Part shown: piece after piece, positions 50,668 to 60,030 of the stretch
Position numbering within the stretch: position 1 is the first letter of the stretch
Layout: every line of letters begins with the position of its first letter
NCBI RefSeq assembly: GCF_030644385.1
Contig: NZ_CP130060.1
Coordinates: forward strand, 2,046,001-2,110,000
Direction: 5' to 3'
Length of the DNA stretch: 64,000 nt
Origin: Stomatobaculum sp. F0698
GTDB taxonomy: Bacteria; Bacillota; Clostridia; Lachnospirales; Lachnospiraceae
Notes under the pieces: generated by a model
What the model was told of the DNA's origin: nothing
Database searches by the model: none
What the model saw: the letters and a program-made list of their open reading frames with translations, nothing else
Translations under genes and position numbers: made by a program

Positions 50668-51084
50668 TCGCTTACTCCTCTCAAAGATAATAACGAGGCA
50701 AACGGCTACCGCCAATACGCCTAGTTTATAACTACTCTATTCTAACGCACTTTGTCGGAAAATAAAAGGCGGAGGCGGGGGAAATCCGCTAGGCTCGGGA
50801 AAAGGAGGCCGACGAAAGCCGGGGAAAAGCGCTGCGGTGCGGGGGCTTACAGGAGAGGACGAAGCCGAGCGAGAAGCTTTGCTTTCGTAAAAGAGGGCGT
50901 GCGGAAACGGCCGGGCGGGCCAAGCGGCGCCCCGCGCTTTTGTAAGACCTAACAAACAGTAAGGGTCGGGGAAATATGCCGAAGGATGGCAGAGACGGTC
51001 GGAAGCGGAAAGGCTCATTTCTGGATAGAATCCTTAAAATTCTGATGAATTTTGGCTTGCTTTTGTACACGTTTTCGGAAATTA

Positions 51085-51093
51085 TGATATACT
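51085..51093 (+). promoter_or_regulatory. Possible extended -10 promoter of glgC
   Basis: TGATATACT is an extended -10. A TTGTAC lies 19 bp upstream as a poor -35. It would produce a leader of about 150 bases. Confidence 0.45.
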
Positions 51094-51116
51094 GAAACTG
51101 GCAGCAGACTATCTAT

Positions 51117-51168
51117 GGTGGCATAGCTGTCTGAAAACAGGGCTGTGCCTGCCCGCAGAGGCAAGCGG
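51117..51168 (+). promoter_or_regulatory. Structured leader upstream of glgC
   Basis: GGCATAGC (51120-51127) can pair with GCTGTGCC (51142-51149). Alternatively TGCCT (51146-51150) can pair with AGGCA (51159-51163), and CCGC (51153-51156) with GCGG (51165-51168). The two folds share bases, so they exclude each other. I recognise no known riboswitch. Confidence 0.4.
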
Positions 51169-51249
51169 ACCGGTTTCAAAATTACATCATTGCCGTTTAC
51201 ATAATATAGGTTCATAAAGTAGAAATACACTTGACTGCGAGGTGAGAGC

Positions 51250-52524
51250 GTGATTAAAAAAGAAATGGTTGCCATGTTGCTGGCGGGTGGTCAGGGTAGC
51301 CGCTTAGGCGTCCTGACCCAGATGGTTGCAAAACCTGCGGTTTCATTCGGCGGAAAATATCGCATCATTGATTTCCCGCTGAGCAATTGTATCAATTCCG
51401 GTGTGGATACGGTGGGCGTATTGACCCAGTACCAACCTCTCCGTCTCAATGCACATATCGGAATCGGTATCCCGTGGGATCTGGATCGCGCGGTCGGCGG
51501 CGTGACGCTGCTCGCGCCCTATGAGAGTGCAAAGGGCAGTGACTGGTATTCCGGCACGGCCAATGCAATCTACCAGAACATCGAGTACATCGACTCGTAT
51601 CATCCGGATTACGTCCTGATTCTCTCCGGAGACCACATCTACAAGATGGATTACGAGGTGATGCTCGATTTTCACAAGGCGAACCGCTCGGATTTAACGG
51701 TGGCGGTTATGCCCGTGCCAATCGAAGAAGCCAGCCGCTTTGGCGTCATGATCACGGACGAAACAAATCGGATTATTGATTTTGAGGAAAAGCCGAAGGA
51801 GCCCAAGAGCAATTTGGCGTCTATGGGCATCTATATTTTCTCCTGGCCGGTTTTGAAGGAAGCTCTGCTGCGACTTCGAGAGGTACCGGAGTTGGATTTT
51901 GGCAAGCACGTGATACCCTATTGCAGAGATAAGGGCAAGCGCATGTTTGCGTACGAATTTCACGGCTACTGGAAGGATGTGGGGACTCTCTCCTCTTACT
52001 GGGAAGCCAACATGGAGCTGGTGGATATTGTTCCGGAGTTCAACCTCTATGAGGAGTACTGGAGAATATTCACGAAGAGCGACTTTATTCCGCCGCAATA
52101 CCTCGGTGAGCATGCGAAGATCGAGGCGAGTCTCATTGGCGAGGGCTGCGAGATTTACGGTGAAGTGCAACACTCCGTAATCGGCGCCGGTGTCGTGATT
52201 GAAGAAGGCGCAGTGGTCCGTGACTCTATCATCATGCGCGAATCGGTGATTGGCGCAGGGGCAAAGATAACAAAGTCGATTTTGGCGGAACAAGTTGTTG
52301 TCGGCAAGAATAGCGAATTGGGGGTGGGAGAATACCGGGAGAGCTGTTATGACCGGCGTGTCTACAACTCCGATCTCGTGACGGTCGGCGAGAAAACGGT
52401 GATCCCGAGTGACGTGAAAATCGGTAAGAACACGGCAATTTGGGGAGAGACCGTTGCGGCAGACTATCCGAACGGAATGCTGGAGAGCGGCGGCGCAATC
52501 ATAAAGGCAGGTGGCTTAAAATGA
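51250..52524 (+). CDS. glgC: Glucose-1-phosphate adenylyltransferase, catalytic subunit
   Basis: GlgC makes ADP-glucose for glycogen. It starts with GTG at 51250 after GAGGTGAG and has 424 residues. [15 protein letters not shown] is the nucleotide-binding loop. [20 protein letters not shown] (core [14 protein letters not shown]), IIDFEEKP and the sugar-phosphate region are conserved. The C-terminal part is a left-handed beta-helix of hexapeptides ([14 protein letters not shown]). glgD overlaps its stop, so the two subunits are made together. No glycogen synthase gene is seen nearby. Confidence 0.95.
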   Translation: MIKKEMVAMLLAGGQGSRLGVLTQMVAKPAVSFGGKYRIIDFPLSNCINSGVDTVGVLTQYQPLRLNAHIGIGIPWDLDRAVGGVTLLAPYESAKGSDWYSGTANAIYQNIEYIDSYHPDYVLILSGDHIYKMDYEVMLDFHKANRSDLTVAVMPVPIEEASRFGVMITDETNRIIDFEEKPKEPKSNLASMGIYIFSWPVLKEALLRLREVPELDFGKHVIPYCRDKGKRMFAYEFHGYWKDVGTLSSYWEANMELVDIVPEFNLYEEYWRIFTKSDFIPPQYLGEHAKIEASLIGEGCEIYGEVQHSVIGAGVVIEEGAVVRDSIIMRESVIGAGAKITKSILAEQVVVGKNSELGVGEYRESCYDRRVYNSDLVTVGEKTVIPSDVKIGKNTAIWGETVAADYPNGMLESGGAIIKAGGLK

Positions 52525-53642
52525 GAGCAATAGGAATCGTATTAGCGGGCGGAAATTCGAAGCGCATGAGGGAGTTGTCCAACAAAAGAGCCATCGCAGC
52601 GATGCCGATTGCAGGAAGCTACCGGAGTATTGATTTTGTATTGAGTAATATGTCGAATTCTCACATTCAGCGCGTAGCTGTCTTCACGCAGTACAACTCG
52701 CGCTCGCTGAATGAGCACCTCAGCTCCTCGAAATGGTGGGATTTCGGACGTAAGCAGGGCGGAATGTTTGTGTTCACGCCGACCATCACCGCGACTTCCA
52801 ATGACTGGTATCGCGGCACGGCGGATGCCCTGTATCAGAACCTGCAGTTCCTGAAGAATTGCCACGAACCCTATGTGGTGATTGCCTCGGGCGACTGCGT
52901 GTACAAGTTGGATTACAACAAGGTGCTTGAGTATCACATCGAGAAGAAGGCAGACATCACTGTGGTCTGCAAAGAGGCATCGGCGCTGGAGGACATCACG
53001 AGATTCGGCGTTGTGGAGACGAACGGAGACAATCGGATTACGCAATTTGATGAAAAGCCCATGGTTGCGGATTCCAGACTGATTTCCTGCGGTATTTACA
53101 TTATCCGCAGAAGACAGTTGATTGAGTTCATCGAGAGATGCGCGGCCGAGGATCGCTACGACTTTGTGCGTGACATCCTGGTTCGATATAAGAATTTGAA
53201 GCGCATCTATGCCTACAAAATGGATTCCTATTGGAGTAATATCGCGAGCGTGGAGTCCTATTACAAGACAAATATGGACTTCCTGCGGCGGGATATCCGG
53301 GAGTACTTCTTCAGAAGCTATCCGGAGGTTTACACCAAAGTTGACGATTTGCCGCCCGCAAAGTACAATCCGGGTGCGGAAGTTAAAAACTCGCTCGTTT
53401 CAAGCGGTTGCATCATCAACGGGCGCGTTGAGAATTCCGTATTGTTCCGGAAAGTGTTTGTCGGCCAGAATTGCGTGATTCGAAATTGCGTGATTTTGAA
53501 CGACGTCTACATTGGAAATGACACAGTGATTGAAAATTGCATCGTAGAGAGTCGGGATACGCTCCGGGCAAATACGAGCCATATCGGAACACCGGAGGAG
53601 GTAAAAATCGTTATCGAAAAGAATGAGCGGTATGTGATCTGA
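52521..53642 (+). CDS. glgD: Glucose-1-phosphate adenylyltransferase regulatory subunit GlgD
   Basis: GlgD pairs with GlgC in Firmicutes and raises its activity. I start it at ATG 52521 ([19 protein letters not shown]), overlapping the glgC stop, giving 373 residues. The nucleotide loop is LAGGNSKRM in place of GGQGSRL, typical of the less active subunit. [20 protein letters not shown] (core [13 protein letters not shown]) is the paralogous motif. The C-terminal beta-helix is present and the protein ends without the last conserved GlgC segment. Confidence 0.93.
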   Translation: MRAIGIVLAGGNSKRMRELSNKRAIAAMPIAGSYRSIDFVLSNMSNSHIQRVAVFTQYNSRSLNEHLSSSKWWDFGRKQGGMFVFTPTITATSNDWYRGTADALYQNLQFLKNCHEPYVVIASGDCVYKLDYNKVLEYHIEKKADITVVCKEASALEDITRFGVVETNGDNRITQFDEKPMVADSRLISCGIYIIRRRQLIEFIERCAAEDRYDFVRDILVRYKNLKRIYAYKMDSYWSNIASVESYYKTNMDFLRRDIREYFFRSYPEVYTKVDDLPPAKYNPGAEVKNSLVSSGCIINGRVENSVLFRKVFVGQNCVIRNCVILNDVYIGNDTVIENCIVESRDTLRANTSHIGTPEEVKIVIEKNERYVI

Positions 53643-53714
53643 GTTCAGTGTCAGGGGAGCCCGGGTTGATCACCCTATCGCCATCCATATCCATGCTGTA
53701 TCGGAGGAGGCGCT

Positions 53715-54014
53715 ATGCAGATTACAGATGTTCGTATCAGAAAGATTCAGAAAGCCGGATCTATGAAGGCAGTGGCATCCATCACACTAGACAACGAGTT
53801 TGTGATTCACGACATCAAGGTGATACAGGGAGATCGGGGCCTATTCATTGCAATGCCGAGCCGTCTTTCGCGGGACGGCGGATACAGGGACATTGCGCAT
53901 CCCATCAATTCGACAACGCGTGACAGAATGCAGAGAAAAATTCTGGAGCAGTACGAGACGCTTCCGGAAGACATGGTGGAGAGCGTTGAGATAATGGGCA
54001 GCGGAGAGTTTTAA
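53715..54014 (+). CDS. spoVG: SpoVG family RNA/DNA-binding regulator
   Basis: A 99-residue SpoVG protein beginning [30 protein letters not shown] and the FRDIAHPI-type segment ([14 protein letters not shown]) are the signatures. GGAGGAGG lies before ATG 53715. SpoVG binds nucleic acid and affects septation, envelope and other traits; it is also common in non-sporulating Firmicutes, so it does not show that this organism sporulates. The exonuclease gene follows 3 bp later. Confidence 0.95.
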   Translation: MQITDVRIRKIQKAGSMKAVASITLDNEFVIHDIKVIQGDRGLFIAMPSRLSRDGGYRDIAHPINSTTRDRMQRKILEQYETLPEDMVESVEIMGSGEF

Positions 54015-54017
54015 TTC

Positions 54018-55013
54018 ATGGCAACAAGCTACATCGTTTTTGACTTGGAATGGAATCAAAGTTATAGAGGGAAGGTCGGGAAGCTGCCTGACCTTCCCTT
54101 TGAGATTATAGAAGTGGGCGCAGTGAAGCTGAATGAGAACCTGGAGCCGGTCTCCGAGTTCTCTCGCTTCGTGCGCCCATTCGTCTATAAAACACTGGAT
54201 TATCGCGTGCGTGCACTCACAAAGATTCAAGCGAAACAGCTTCGAAGCGAAGGGCAGGACTTTGCGACTGTCATGCGGGAGTTTTTCCGCTGGTGCGGCA
54301 TGGAGAAAGAGGGGGAGGAGGTCGTGTTTTGCAGTTGGGGAGACACGGACCTTATGGAATTGCAGCGCAACCTGCAATTTTTCCGCGTGCGGAATCCGTT
54401 CCCCTATCCGCTCTTCTACTATGATGTGCAAAAGCTATACGGCAGGTGTTTTCCGGATGCGGAGAAGCGCGTCACGGCGCTTTCGAACGCGGTCGAAGCC
54501 CTGGGGCTCAAAGAACAGGGGGCCTTTCACCGGGCCATTGAGGATGCCCGCTATACGGCCGCGGTTCTGGCGGCGTTGCCTTTTGACAGCCTGAAGGTAT
54601 ACCGATCTCTCGACTACTACCGTTTGCCGGCAAATGAGGCGGAGGAGCTGTATCTTTGTTTTCCGGATTATGCGAAGTATGTCTCCCGGGTATTTCCGGA
54701 CCGCGAGACTGCCATTCAGGATAAAACAGTCACGGATATGCTCTGCTATCGCTGTAACCGCATGCTGAAAAAAAAGCTGCGCTGGTTTTCCGCAAACCAG
54801 CGCAACTATTATTGCCTTGCTCTTTGTCCGGAACACGGCTTTCTGCGCGGAAAGCTGCGTTTTCGAAAGACCGAAGGCACCAAGGTATATTGTATTAAGA
54901 CAACCAAAATCGTAAATGCCGAGGCGACGGAGCGCCTCGGCAAGATGAAGCAGGTTCTCAGTGAAAAGCAGAGTCTGCAGAGACATCGGCAGCAGCTCCG
55001 CAAAAAAAGTTAA
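54018..55013 (+). CDS. DEDD-family 3'-5' exonuclease
   Basis: A 331-residue protein with a DnaQ-like exonuclease domain at 1-190. Exo I is YIVFDLEWNQ (Asp and Glu), Exo II includes CSWGDTDLMEL, and Exo III is HRAIEDARYTAAVL with His and Asp, so the metal ligands are complete. The C-terminal 130 residues contain a Cys pair (MLCYRCNRML) and a second one (LCPEHGF), perhaps a zinc ribbon. KapD-type proteins are similar, but the C-terminal part is not familiar to me. The stop overlaps the convergent carboxypeptidase gene by 4 bp. Confidence 0.85.
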   Translation: MATSYIVFDLEWNQSYRGKVGKLPDLPFEIIEVGAVKLNENLEPVSEFSRFVRPFVYKTLDYRVRALTKIQAKQLRSEGQDFATVMREFFRWCGMEKEGEEVVFCSWGDTDLMELQRNLQFFRVRNPFPYPLFYYDVQKLYGRCFPDAEKRVTALSNAVEALGLKEQGAFHRAIEDARYTAAVLAALPFDSLKVYRSLDYYRLPANEAEELYLCFPDYAKYVSRVFPDRETAIQDKTVTDMLCYRCNRMLKKKLRWFSANQRNYYCLALCPEHGFLRGKLRFRKTEGTKVYCIKTTKIVNAEATERLGKMKQVLSEKQSLQRHRQQLRKKS

Positions 55014-56488
55014 CGCCGTCTCGAGAAGAAACGTGAGAAGAAGCCCTTTCTTCGACCGCGCCGCGAGAGGGAACTGTCTCCCAAATAGCGCTCCACCGAG
55101 GAGGGGCCGTTCGAAAGTTCCTTCGGCGCGTTGAAGGCCTCGCGCTCGGCGACACGATTCATGCTGCGCGAAAAGGCGAGTTCCGCCGCTCTCTGCCGCT
55201 TTCTGCGCCGATGCAGGAAGAACAGAAGAAGCAGGAAGATAAGGACGCCCGCGGCGATTGCCGCAATCAGTCTGCGCGGCAGGCTTGTGATGCGGTAGCG
55301 CAGTCTGCGCAGCGCCTTCGCATTGGAAGAGGTCGAAACCTGGTTGTTTGATTCCGGTGCCGCGGCACAGAGCCAAACCGAACCCACGGTGCGATCGCCG
55401 TAGAGATAGCGGATTTGGGCGACGGCATCTGCGGGGGCATCCGCCGGGAGCTCATAACTCAGGGTACTTGTGGTGTCCGAGAGCTGGGCCGTTCGCGGCA
55501 AGACGATGGTTTTGCCACCCGAGAGCGAAAGCAAGGTGTTGTGCCGTCCGACAAGGTCCAAATCCGTCTGCGGCTTTTCATAGCGATTGTCACTTCCCTC
55601 CGGGCTTACGGCTTTGAAATTGGAGAAGCCGAAGTCCAGGAGTTTTTTTGTGTCGCTGTAATGGGTCAGGTGACCGTTTAAGACAACGGTGATGAGGCGC
55701 AAATTGTCGCGCTCCGCACAGGTGACCAAGGTATTGCCGGCGGTCATGGTATAACCTGTCTTGCCGCCGATGATACCGGGATAATAGAGCCCCGAACTCT
55801 TCTTTAACATCTTGTGTCCGGCATAGATGGTAAAAGGCTCTGCGTTTGCGCTGTTCGGCGGAAGCTCATAGTAGGTGGTCGAGTCGAATTCCAAGAAAGT
55901 CGGATTCTTAAATGCTGCCATCGCAATCAGAGAATAATCATAGGCGGTGGTGTAGTGATTTTCGTCGTTCAGGCCCGAAGGATTGGTGAAGTGGGATTCC
56001 TTACAGCCGAGGGAAGCCGCTTTTTCGTTCATGAGTGCGGCAAAGGCCTCTCTGCTCCCCGCGCAGTGTTCTGCGAGCGCATTGGCGACTTCGTTTGCGG
56101 AGCGAAGCAGGAGGGCGTAGAGGGCTTCGCGGACCGTAATCCGGTCGCCGACACCGTAGCCCGCACTTGTGGAACCGTTCTCGACATTGTGGACGGCATC
56201 ATACGAAAAGGTGATGGTGTCGTCTAAATTGCAGCGCTCGATGACAATGAGCGCGGTCAGAATTTTGGTGATACTCGCGGGGTAATAGCGCTCGTGAATG
56301 TTTTTCCCATAGAGCACACAGCCGGAAGAGGCATCCACCAAGATACCGCCTTCCGCATCAATCAAAACATCCTGCGGCCAGGCCGGTGCGGCAAAACTCT
56401 CAAGCGTCGGGAGGGTGGAATAGAAAACGCAAAGTGCAAGAAGCAGCGCGACTGCGGTTTGTTTCGCGCGAACAAATAATCGATTCAA
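55010..56488 (-). CDS. D-alanyl-D-alanine carboxypeptidase (low-molecular-weight PBP)
   Basis: A 492-residue S11 peptidase that trims D-Ala from wall peptides. It starts with TTG 56488, five bases after AGGAGG. A signal peptide covers about 1-33. The catalytic SITK is near residue 76 within YYPASITKILTAL, SAN within LRSANEVANAL near 133, and KTG within GGKTGYTMTAGNT near 243. The C-terminal beta domain is followed by a membrane segment (LIAAIAAGVLIFLLLLFFL) at about 408-427 and a basic cytoplasmic tail of 65 residues, longer than the amphipathic anchor of DacA. Confidence 0.93.
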   Translation of the reverse strand: MNRLFVRAKQTAVALLLALCVFYSTLPTLESFAAPAWPQDVLIDAEGGILVDASSGCVLYGKNIHERYYPASITKILTALIVIERCNLDDTITFSYDAVHNVENGSTSAGYGVGDRITVREALYALLLRSANEVANALAEHCAGSREAFAALMNEKAASLGCKESHFTNPSGLNDENHYTTAYDYSLIAMAAFKNPTFLEFDSTTYYELPPNSANAEPFTIYAGHKMLKKSSGLYYPGIIGGKTGYTMTAGNTLVTCAERDNLRLITVVLNGHLTHYSDTKKLLDFGFSNFKAVSPEGSDNRYEKPQTDLDLVGRHNTLLSLSGGKTIVLPRTAQLSDTTSTLSYELPADAPADAVAQIRYLYGDRTVGSVWLCAAAPESNNQVSTSSNAKALRRLRYRITSLPRRLIAAIAAGVLIFLLLLFFLHRRRKRQRAAELAFSRSMNRVAEREAFNAPKELSNGPSSVERYLGDSSLSRRGRRKGFFSRFFSRRR

Positions 56489-56524
56489 TCAGACCTCCTC
56501 TCTGTTCGAAACAGGATGGTGGCA

Positions 56525-56568
56525 AAAAAGGAAAATGCCATCTCAGCGTTTGCGCGGGATGGCATTTT
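56525..56568 (-). terminator. Terminator of the SH3 membrane protein gene
   Basis: On the minus strand an 11-bp stem (arms 56558-56568 and 56532-56542) is followed by TTTTCCTTTTTT, just past the stop of the SH3 gene and before the carboxypeptidase gene. Confidence 0.85.
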
Positions 56569-56585
56569 GAACATGCAAACTTGGC

Positions 56586-57575
56586 TCAGCGGGTGCTGCT
56601 CGTACTGCTTTTTGCGGAGCTGCTCTGCGCCTTTTGCGCGCTGGTTTCGTCTGCCGCGGTGGTTCCGGAGGCAGTGCTGCCGAGCGCGGGCTCGGTCTCT
56701 GCGGCATCGGTCTGCGAACTGCTTCTCGTCGCGGAGGCATTGCCGCGCTCAGCCGGATTCACTTCGGAAGCGGTCACGTACTGGGTTGCGACGTATGCCT
56801 GCGTGCCGTTATAGTTGATGATGGTCCACTGGTCGTTATAGGATCCGACATAATCGAGTACGGTTCCCGCGGGCAGCGTAGTGAGCAGCTTACCGCTCGT
56901 GGACGGGGTCTCACGTACGTTCAGGGAAGAACTTGTGGTGTACACCGTAATCGCGGAAGGAGCGACCGCACTGGTCTCCGCCTCTGTCGTGAGCGCCGCT
57001 TCCGCACTGCTCTCGCTGCTCTCGACACTTGCGTTGACGGTTTGATCTGCCGCTTTGCGGTGGGAAGCAAAGCTGCGAACAAGGAAGATGAGGAGCAAGA
57101 TGACGACGAGCGGAACTCCGATTTTTACATAGGGCGGCAGATTGTCCAGAGAGATACCGCCGGTGGCTCTTCTTCTGACCGGTCGCCTGGCGGCGGATCT
57201 GCGCCGCGCCGAGGACTGGTTTTCCAGCATCTGTCGATAGGCGTAGACGGCCTGACTCAACAGATCGTAGGATTCGCTCGCCAAGGCGGGATCGTTTTGT
57301 CCCTCGGACAGCGCGCGTTCACCGAGCATGGAAATCTTCAGAAAGCCCGCAAAGACTTCTTTGGAAATAACGCCTTCGCGGTAGAGATTATCGAGCATAT
57401 CGGTGAGATCCCCGTCCGGGAGATTATTCCGTCTGCACAGACTCCGAACCAAAGTGTCGAGGGTCTTGCGTGAACATATCATTGCCTCCGCATAGTTGGC
57501 GTGAGAAAGCAGGCTCTCGGTGGTGCTGCGACCTTCCTCTATGAGTTCTTGAATCGTTTTTCTCTCTGCTGCCAT
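56586..57575 (-). CDS. Membrane protein with C-terminal bacterial SH3 domain
   Basis: A 329-residue protein. Residues 1-125 form a helical domain resembling DUF4145-type N-termini (LLSHANYAEAMICSRKTLD). An Arg/Ala-rich stretch (RRRSAARRPVRRRATGG) precedes a membrane segment (YVKIGVPLVVILLLIFLVRS, about 154-173). Outside are a Ser/Ala/Glu-rich linker and an SH3b domain at about 213-272 (SLNVRETPSTSGKLLTTL, WTIINYNGTQAYVATQYV), followed by a Ser/Thr/Ala-rich tail. AAAGGAGG precedes ATG 57575. It may bind wall, and the helical part may signal inside; no function is known to me. Confidence 0.85.
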   Translation of the reverse strand: MAAERKTIQELIEEGRSTTESLLSHANYAEAMICSRKTLDTLVRSLCRRNNLPDGDLTDMLDNLYREGVISKEVFAGFLKISMLGERALSEGQNDPALASESYDLLSQAVYAYRQMLENQSSARRRSAARRPVRRRATGGISLDNLPPYVKIGVPLVVILLLIFLVRSFASHRKAADQTVNASVESSESSAEAALTTEAETSAVAPSAITVYTTSSSLNVRETPSTSGKLLTTLPAGTVLDYVGSYNDQWTIINYNGTQAYVATQYVTASEVNPAERGNASATRSSSQTDAAETEPALGSTASGTTAADETSAQKAQSSSAKSSTSSTR

Positions 57576-57710
57576 GACGGCCTCCTTTTATAGACTCTTT
57601 TATATTATACAGGAAAAACAAGAGCTTTGCACCCTATTTGCGCGAGAGATGGTATGATAGAGAGCGAACAGGCTTTGTAAAAGCGTTTGCGAAAACAGAG
57701 GAGAATGAAG

Positions 57711-59018
57711 ATGAAGCGTGAAATCGAAGCGTTGTTGCAACTGATTCAGGAGAGCCCCACCGCATTTCAGGCGGTTGCGGTCCTTAAGAAGCGTCTCAAA
57801 GAGGCGGGGTATACGGAGCTGAGAGAGGCGGAGAGCTGGAAACTCAGTGCGGGCGGAAAGTACTTTACGACGAGAAACGACTCGGCCCTGATGGCCTTTC
57901 GTCTGCCGAAGGGGAAGACAGACAGCTTCCAGATTATTGCGAGCCACAGCGACTCCCCTTCCTTTAAAATCAAGGAAAATCCGGACATGGAGGTTGAGGG
58001 ACACTATGTCAAGCTGAACGTGGAGCGCTACGGAGGTATGCTCTGCGCGCCCTGGTTTGACCGTCCGCTCTCGGTTGCGGGACGTATCGCGGTGCGGCGC
58101 GGCGCGGAAATTCGGACCGAGCTCGTCTGCATCGACCGCGATCTTTTGATGATTCCGAATCTCGCGATTCACATGAACCGGGAGGCAAACAAGGGCTATG
58201 AGTACAATGCGCAGCGCGATATGTTGCCGCTCTGGAGAGACGGAAATTCCGACAAGAAGTTCATGAGCTGCGTTGCCGAGGCGGCGGGCGTCCGGACGGA
58301 AGATATCGTCGGATCGGATCTCTTCCTCTACAACCGCATGCCGGGCACGGTCTGGGGTGAGGGAGACTGCTACTTCTCCGCGCCGCGTCTTGACGATTTG
58401 GAGTGCGCCGCGGCCTCGCTGGAAGGCTTCCTTCAGGCGAAGGAGAGCAAGGGAACGCCGGTGTTTGCGCTCTTCGACAATGAGGAAGTGGGAAGCAGCA
58501 CGAAGCAGGGAGCGGCATCTACCTTCCTCGCGGATGTGTTACAGCGCATCTTCCTCGAGCGGGGGGAGGATCGCGCGGCCTATCTCCGCGCAATTGCAAA
58601 CAGTTTCATGATTTCCGCGGACAATGCGCATGCGGTACATCCGAACTATGCGGATAAGAGCGATCCGAGCAATCGCGTCTACATGAACGGCGGGATTGTC
58701 GTGAAGCACAGCGCAAACCAGCTTTACACGACGGATGCGCTCAGCGATGCGGTGTTCCGCTATCTCGCGTCCGAGGCCGGCGTGAAGTTGCAGCACTTCC
58801 ACAACCGCTCGGATGTCACCGGCGGTTCCACGCTCGGAAATCTCTCGGGCAACCAGGTAGCTCTGTCCACGGTCGACATCGGCCTCGCGCAACTTGCGAT
58901 GCACTCGCCCTATGAGACGGCGGGCTGCTCGGACTATCTGGATTTCATCCGGCTCGCAACGCGCTTCTACGGCTTGCGCACCGAGGCGAGAGACGGAGGC
59001 TTTGCCTTCTCAGACTAA
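57711..59018 (+). CDS. M18 family metalloaminopeptidase
   Basis: A 435-residue M18 aminopeptidase. The start ATG 57711 (MKREIEALLQLIQESPT) stands seven bases after GAGGAG; another ATG at 57705 is too close to it. The metal-binding residues appear in SHSDSPSFKIKENP, RLDDLECAAASLEGFL, FDNEEVGSSTKQGA and, near the C terminus, HNRSDVTGGSTLG. It removes N-terminal residues from peptides in the cytoplasm. trmB follows 20 bp after its stop on the same strand. Confidence 0.93.
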   Translation: MKREIEALLQLIQESPTAFQAVAVLKKRLKEAGYTELREAESWKLSAGGKYFTTRNDSALMAFRLPKGKTDSFQIIASHSDSPSFKIKENPDMEVEGHYVKLNVERYGGMLCAPWFDRPLSVAGRIAVRRGAEIRTELVCIDRDLLMIPNLAIHMNREANKGYEYNAQRDMLPLWRDGNSDKKFMSCVAEAAGVRTEDIVGSDLFLYNRMPGTVWGEGDCYFSAPRLDDLECAAASLEGFLQAKESKGTPVFALFDNEEVGSSTKQGAASTFLADVLQRIFLERGEDRAAYLRAIANSFMISADNAHAVHPNYADKSDPSNRVYMNGGIVVKHSANQLYTTDALSDAVFRYLASEAGVKLQHFHNRSDVTGGSTLGNLSGNQVALSTVDIGLAQLAMHSPYETAGCSDYLDFIRLATRFYGLRTEARDGGFAFSD

Positions 59019-59038
59019 ATAGATTGGAGATAGAATCA

Positions 59039-59704
59039 ATGCGGCTTAGACATATACCGGGCAGCGAGGATTTTGTGCGCCGGGCAAGCGCAACGGTCAA
59101 CGAACCGGAGCGTTACCGCGGCAAGTGGAGCGCGTTCTTTCAAGAGGACGCGCCGCTTGCGCTGGAAATCGGCATGGGCAAGGGACGCTTTTTGCGTGAA
59201 CTCTCGGCGCGGGAGCCCGGGTGGAATTTTCTCGGTTTGGAGCGCTATGCCTCGGTCCTGCAAAAGGCCATCGAGCGGAAAGAGCGAGAGGAGCGGGAAC
59301 AGGGAAAGAAGGAAAGAGAAAATCTCTTTTTTCTCTGGGAGGATGCCAAGCGCCTCACCGAAATTTTTGCACCCGGAGAAGTGGCACGCATCTACCTAAA
59401 TTTCTCGGATCCCTGGCCGAAGGCGGGACACGCAATGCGCCGTCTGACCTCCCGGGAGTTCCTGAAGCTCTACGATGCGGTCTTGGCACCCAAGGGCGAG
59501 ATTTGGTTTAAGACAGACAACGACGGGCTCTTTGCGTGGTCGCTTGAGGAGATACCGGCGGCAGGCTGGACCCTGGAGGCCGTCACCCGGGATTTACACG
59601 GGGAAGTGGGGCCCGAGGACAATGTGATGACCGAGTATGAGCAGAAGTTTTCTTCGCGCGGACAGAAGATTTCCCGTCTGATTGCAACGCGAAAAAAATT
59701 ATAA
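59039..59704 (+). CDS. trmB: tRNA (guanine46-N7)-methyltransferase
   Basis: TrmB methylates G46 in the variable loop. I start at ATG 59039 (MRLRHIPGSEDFVRRASATV), 221 residues, with GGAG ten bases upstream; a TTG five codons earlier overlaps that GGAG. SAM motif LALEIGMGKGRFLREL is near residue 42, and the family motif NFSDPWPKAGHAMRRLTSREF (core FSDPWPKAGHAMRRLT) near 120. Close spacing suggests co-transcription with the aminopeptidase gene. Confidence 0.95.
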   Translation: MRLRHIPGSEDFVRRASATVNEPERYRGKWSAFFQEDAPLALEIGMGKGRFLRELSAREPGWNFLGLERYASVLQKAIERKEREEREQGKKERENLFFLWEDAKRLTEIFAPGEVARIYLNFSDPWPKAGHAMRRLTSREFLKLYDAVLAPKGEIWFKTDNDGLFAWSLEEIPAAGWTLEAVTRDLHGEVGPEDNVMTEYEQKFSSRGQKISRLIATRKKL

Positions 59705-59711
59705 TTTTTTG

Positions 59712-59740
59712 TTGACAGGAATCATAAGAACGGGTAGAAT
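59712..59740 (+). promoter_or_regulatory. Promoter of tRNA-Lys(CUU)
   Basis: TTGACA (59712-59717) and TAGAAT (59735-59740) are 17 bp apart and 35 bp before the tRNA. Confidence 0.85.
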
Positions 59741-59774
59741 ACTGTTTGTGTCACGGAGACGAGACACAAACAAA

Positions 59775-59847
59775 GCGCCTTTAGCTCAGTTGGTAGAGCA
59801 GTAGACTCTTAATCTATTTGTCCAGGGTTCGAGTCCCTGAAGGCGCA
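59775..59847 (+). tRNA. tRNA-Lys(CUU)
   Basis: The acceptor is GCGCCTT/AAGGCGC and the anticodon loop CTCTTAA. CCA is not encoded. A second Lys tRNA with UUU lies in the cluster at 12.9 kb, so both Lys codons have their own tRNA. Confidence 0.95.
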
Positions 59848-59963
59848 CTTGAAGTCCTGACTTGGCAGACTGCGAGCTGCTGGGATGGGGCTTTTTTGTT
59901 TGCGTTTTTTCAGAGAGTGACTTACGCTTTGGGTGACAGTCGCGGTTTTACTACGAGAACAAT

Positions 59964-59998
59964 AGAGAGGCGAGGTGCTTGGAGCACTTCGCCTCTCT
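59964..59998. terminator. Long hairpin between convergent tRNA-Lys and DUF4259-like gene
   Basis: A 15-bp stem (59964-59978 with 59984-59998, one G-T pair) and loop TTGGA. No good T-run follows on either side, so it could be a terminator helped by its strong stem, or a processing signal. It lies about 115 bp after the tRNA and 32 bp after the minus-strand gene. Confidence 0.6.
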
Positions 59999-60030
59999 TC
60001 TATGATTCTCTCTCTTTGCCGCCCTGCCGC

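Larger units (their letters stand above)
50668..51249. other. Gene-free gap between asnS and glgC
   Basis: About 580 bp between divergent genes. The part 50755-50950 is strikingly G/A-rich on the plus strand, with many GGGG and GGAAA runs and no convincing ribosome site or long frame; I do not recognise a known RNA in it. The part after 51055 holds the likely glgC promoter and hairpin leader. The asnS promoter should lie near 50690-50740 but is not obvious. Confidence 0.55.

Noticed and set aside
50668..50760. T-box leader for asnS
   Set aside because: I looked for the conserved T-box motif on the minus strand upstream of the start and did not find it.
54435..55376. 313-codon minus-strand frame across the exonuclease/carboxypeptidase junction
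   Set aside because: Both true genes are well supported by motifs in other frames.
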